Part shown: positions 4,797-9,469 of the stretch, piece after piece
How positions within the stretch are numbered: the first letter of the stretch is position 1
Layout of the letters: every line of letters starts with the position of its first letter
Origin: Candidatus Omnitrophota bacterium
GTDB lineage: Bacteria > Omnitrophota > Gorgyraeia > B26-G9
Reading direction: 5' to 3'
Assembly (NCBI GenBank): GCA_018399295.1
Contig: JAGYOO010000031.1
Span: 1-9,469, forward strand
Length of the DNA: 9,469 bases
The notes under the pieces: model-generated
The model's input: the letters and a program-made list of their open reading frames with translations, nothing else
The model's database searches: none
What the model was told of the DNA's origin: nothing
Translations under genes and position numbers: made by a program

Positions 4797-5915
4797 ATGA
4801 AATTCAGGTCAACCAAAGAAGTCTTGCAGAACGCAGTTCACACGGTAGAGGGAGCAGTTGCCACTAAAACCACACTGCCAATTCTTTCCAATGTGCTTAT
4901 TGAAGCACAGAAAGACAAGATCGTGTTTAACGCGACCGATCTGGATATTGGAATCAGATTCCAGGCCGAGGGAGAGGTAACCGAGGAAGGAAATATTACG
5001 GTGCCGGCGAAAAGATTCTCCGATATTATCCGGGAACTTCCGGATGGAGAGGTGTTGATAACCGTAAAAAAGAATTTTAATATGATCATTGATTGTCAAA
5101 CCTGTTCCTTTCGGCTTATCGGATTACCCAAGGAAGAGTTTCCAACTATCCCGTCTTTTTCTGAGAAACCCAGTGTGGTCATAAAACAGGACATGTTGCG
5201 GATGATGCTGCGCCGGGTAAGCTTTGCCATGTCGCGGGATGAGACCCGTTATGTTTTAAACGGGACCCTGTTTCTGTTTACCCCGAACTTTTTGCGGCTT
5301 GTCGCGACGGATGGCAGAAGACTTGCCCTGGCGGAAAGCCGGACCGCGTTTGATCTGGATAAGAAGGAGATTATTATCCCGGTAAAAACAATAAACGAAC
5401 TTAATAAGATACTGGACAGTGAAGGGGAAGTGAAGATAATTTTTGCCGATAATCAGGTGGCCTTTGAACTTAATGGAACCACGATTATCAGCCGTTTAAT
5501 TGAAGGAGAATTTCCTAATTACGAGCAGATAATCCCAAAAGAAAAGTCCAAAGACAAGCAGGAGAAGGTGGAAATAAGTAAAGACCATTTTCTGGCCGCG
5601 GTAAAACGCGCCAGCCTGTTTACCAGTCCGGATTCGCAGTCGGTTAAAATGGATATCTTTAAAAACAAACTTGTAGTTTCTAAGATGACTCCGGATATCG
5701 GAGAAGTTAAAGAAGAGCTGGAGACGCTATACAGTGGAAACGAACTTACCGTAGGATTTAATCCTGGATATCTGATGGATGTTCTTAAGAATCTGCAGCA
5801 GGAAAAGGTAATGTTCGAGCTCGCGGACGCGGAAAAACCCGGAGTATTCCGAGAGGATGTGGCGGAATTTAACGGCAGCTATATTTATATCGTATTACCG
5901 ATGCAGCTGGTATGA
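4797..5915 (+). CDS. dnaN: DNA polymerase III beta subunit (sliding clamp)
   Basis: Forms the dimeric ring that tethers the replicative polymerase and other enzymes to DNA. At 372 aa, three clamp domains fit (about 1-122, 128-250 and 255-372). Family marks visible are TLPILSNVLIEA (26-37), FNATDLDIGI (44-53), VPAKRFSDIIRELP (69-82), SRDETRYVLNG (146-156), ATDGRRLALAE (170-180), SRLIEGEFPNYEQIIP (232-247) and the C-terminal YIVLPMQL (364-371), which helps form the peptide-binding pocket. The start ATG has a strong GGGGGA Shine-Dalgarno 7 nt upstream. The stop overlaps the next gene as ATGA, coupling clamp synthesis to the DciA-like protein. It follows the predicted oriC directly. Confidence 0.99.
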   Translation: MKFRSTKEVLQNAVHTVEGAVATKTTLPILSNVLIEAQKDKIVFNATDLDIGIRFQAEGEVTEEGNITVPAKRFSDIIRELPDGEVLITVKKNFNMIIDCQTCSFRLIGLPKEEFPTIPSFSEKPSVVIKQDMLRMMLRRVSFAMSRDETRYVLNGTLFLFTPNFLRLVATDGRRLALAESRTAFDLDKKEIIIPVKTINELNKILDSEGEVKIIFADNQVAFELNGTTIISRLIEGEFPNYEQIIPKEKSKDKQEKVEISKDHFLAAVKRASLFTSPDSQSVKMDIFKNKLVVSKMTPDIGEVKEELETLYSGNELTVGFNPGYLMDVLKNLQQEKVMFELADAEKPGVFREDVAEFNGSYIYIVLPMQLV

Positions 5916-6232
5916 GCCGGGAAAATAACGAACGCCGCCGGCCGGAAGCGATCGGCGATATAGTCGGGCAGATCATGAGCGGCCGGGAAGAAAACGTGCC
6001 TGAGAAAATAATGCGGCTGTGGCCGGAAATCTTTGACGGTCCGGCGGAGAAGCACACCGCGCCGGTTCGACTGGAAAACGGAGTGTTGACGGTAAACGTT
6101 AATAATTCCGCCTGGCTTTATCAGCTTACTCTAGAAAAAAGAAACATTAGAAACAGGATAAATGAGCTTTGTCCGGAGGCGGAACTTAAGCAGATAGTGT
6201 TTAAGAGCGGCTCGGGCAGTGAAAAGATTTAA
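5912..6232 (+). CDS. dciA: DUF721 protein, DciA-like helicase operator
   Basis: A 106-aa DUF721 (DciA) protein. DciA is known as the widespread factor that works with the replicative helicase DnaB in bacteria lacking DnaC- or DnaI-type loaders. Visible marks are a charged N-terminus (1-12), the conserved Trp in IMRLWPEIFDGPAEKHTAPV (33-52, Trp37), then the core LENGVLTVNVNNSAWLYQL (54-72, Trp68), RNIRNRINEL (77-86) and a final beta strand LKQIVFKSG (92-100). The ATG overlaps the dnaN stop by 4 nt (ATGA), so translation is probably coupled. Its place in the dnaA-dnaN-gyrB cluster supports a replication role. Family membership is quite sure; the helicase-operator function is inferred from the family. 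Confidence 0.85.
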   Translation: MSRENNERRRPEAIGDIVGQIMSGREENVPEKIMRLWPEIFDGPAEKHTAPVRLENGVLTVNVNNSAWLYQLTLEKRNIRNRINELCPEAELKQIVFKSGSGSEKI

Positions 6233-6241
6233 ATTCAGTAA

Positions 6242-8788
<2,547 letters not shown>

Positions 8789-8817
8789 TTTAAACCTGAC
8801 AAGGAGCGCCAAGTAAA

Positions 8818-9469
8818 ATGTACAGCAAGAACGAGCGGGTAATATCAGTTCCGATTGAAGATGAAATGAAGAAGTCCTACATCGATTACGCGATGAGTGT
8901 AATCGTCGGCCGGGCCCTTCCGGATATCCGCGACGGACTCAAACCCGTGCACCGCCGCATCCTTTACGCGATGAAGGACCTGAGCCTCGATCACAGCAAA
9001 CCGTATAAAAAAAGCGCCCGTATTGTCGGAGAGGTTCTTGGTAAGTATCATCCCCACGGAGATTCCGCGGTCTATGATTCCCTGGTGCGCATGGTCCAGT
9101 CGTTTTCTCTGCGGTATCCCCTGGTCGAAGGCCAGGGAAACTTCGGTTCGATCGACGGAGATTCAGCAGCGGCAATGCGATACACCGAAGCCCGCATGGC
9201 GGCGATCTCGCGGGAGATGCTCGCGGATATTGAAAAAGATACGGTTGATTTTTCGCCGAATTTTGATGAATCTTTGCAGGAGCCGCGCCTGCTTCCGGCG
9301 GTGCTTCCTAATCTGCTTGTAAACGGATCAAGTGGAATTGCTGTGGGAATGGCCACTAATATTCCGCCGCATAACCTGACTGAGGTCGTGGATGCTCTGG
9401 TTCTGCTTATCGATAATCCCGAAGTCCAGATAAAAGAGATTATGCAGACGCTTACCGGGCCCGACTTTC
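8818..9469 (+). CDS. gyrA: DNA gyrase subunit A, N-terminal part
   Basis: DNA-cleaving subunit of gyrase; 217 codons are present and the gene continues past the right edge. The start reads [20 protein letters not shown], followed by [29 protein letters not shown] (21-49). The quinolone-resistance region [17 protein letters not shown] (78-94) keeps Ser83 and Asp87 in E. coli numbering. The catalytic tyrosine in [10 protein letters not shown] is Tyr122, the same number as in E. coli. Further family sequence includes [29 protein letters not shown] lies 11 nt before the ATG, and the gene follows gyrB by 29 nt, so the two are probably co-transcribed. GyrA and ParC are similar here; position after gyrB and the conserved motifs favour GyrA. 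Confidence 0.98.
   Translation, partial: MYSKNERVISVPIEDEMKKSYIDYAMSVIVGRALPDIRDGLKPVHRRILYAMKDLSLDHSKPYKKSARIVGEVLGKYHPHGDSAVYDSLVRMVQSFSLRYPLVEGQGNFGSIDGDSAAAMRYTEARMAAISREMLADIEKDTVDFSPNFDESLQEPRLLPAVLPNLLVNGSSGIAVGMATNIPPHNLTEVVDALVLLIDNPEVQIKEIMQTLTGPDF

Noticed and set aside
8818..9469. Assignment of the last gene as parC instead of gyrA.
   Set aside because: It directly follows gyrB, and the residues [10 protein letters not shown] and [10 protein letters not shown] at E. coli GyrA numbering fit GyrA better.

Overview
The window is a bacterial chromosomal replication origin with its usual flanking genes. The organism appears to be a diderm from an uncultured lineage. YidC carries the large periplasmic domain typical of diderms (534 aa, against roughly 260 aa in most monoderm forms), and GyrB carries a long insertion near its TOPRIM domain, as in many Gram-negative bacteria. 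Several proteins differ from the common versions at characteristic positions: the L34 N-terminus, the YidC groove residue, and Jag reduced to its N-terminal domain. I would look first in the PVC/Omnitrophota area, but the sequence alone does not prove this. All genes point away from the dnaA-rpmH gap, as expected at an origin.

Left arm, minus strand, in transcription order: rpmH (L34), rnpA (RNase P protein), yidD, yidC, a stand-alone Jag_N-domain protein, then the 5' part of mnmG, which runs off the left edge. The genes are tightly packed or overlapping and probably form one operon. It would be driven by an extended -10 promoter at 3091-3118. Two identical palindromic parS sites (463-478 and 501-516) lie between the Jag_N gene and mnmG, so the chromosome-segregation centromere is about 4 kb from the origin. 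The mnmE gene and the KH/R3H part of jag, often found here, are absent from this segment.

Centre: 3059-3314 holds divergent promoters for rpmH and dnaA, a perfect DnaA box downstream of the dnaA promoter (probable autoregulation) and a palindrome just before the dnaA start. dnaA follows. The 132-bp dnaA-dnaN gap holds two abutting DnaA boxes, a two-base G/C step, a run of DnaA-trio-like triplets and a long A/T tract. This is the best candidate for the unwinding part of oriC.

Right arm, plus strand: dnaN (sliding clamp), a DUF721/DciA-like gene overlapping it by ATGA, gyrB, and the 5' part of gyrA, cut by the right edge. recF, often found between dnaN and gyrB, is missing. The right arm therefore encodes initiator, clamp, a probable helicase operator and gyrase. 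The left arm encodes ribosome, tRNA-processing, membrane-insertion and tRNA-modification functions.

This is mainly core housekeeping DNA, and I see no new defence or mobile system. The most unusual points are: a parS palindrome placed exactly between the mnmG Shine-Dalgarno sequence and its start codon; an Asn in place of the conserved basic groove residue of YidC; and a Jag protein consisting only of Jag_N.
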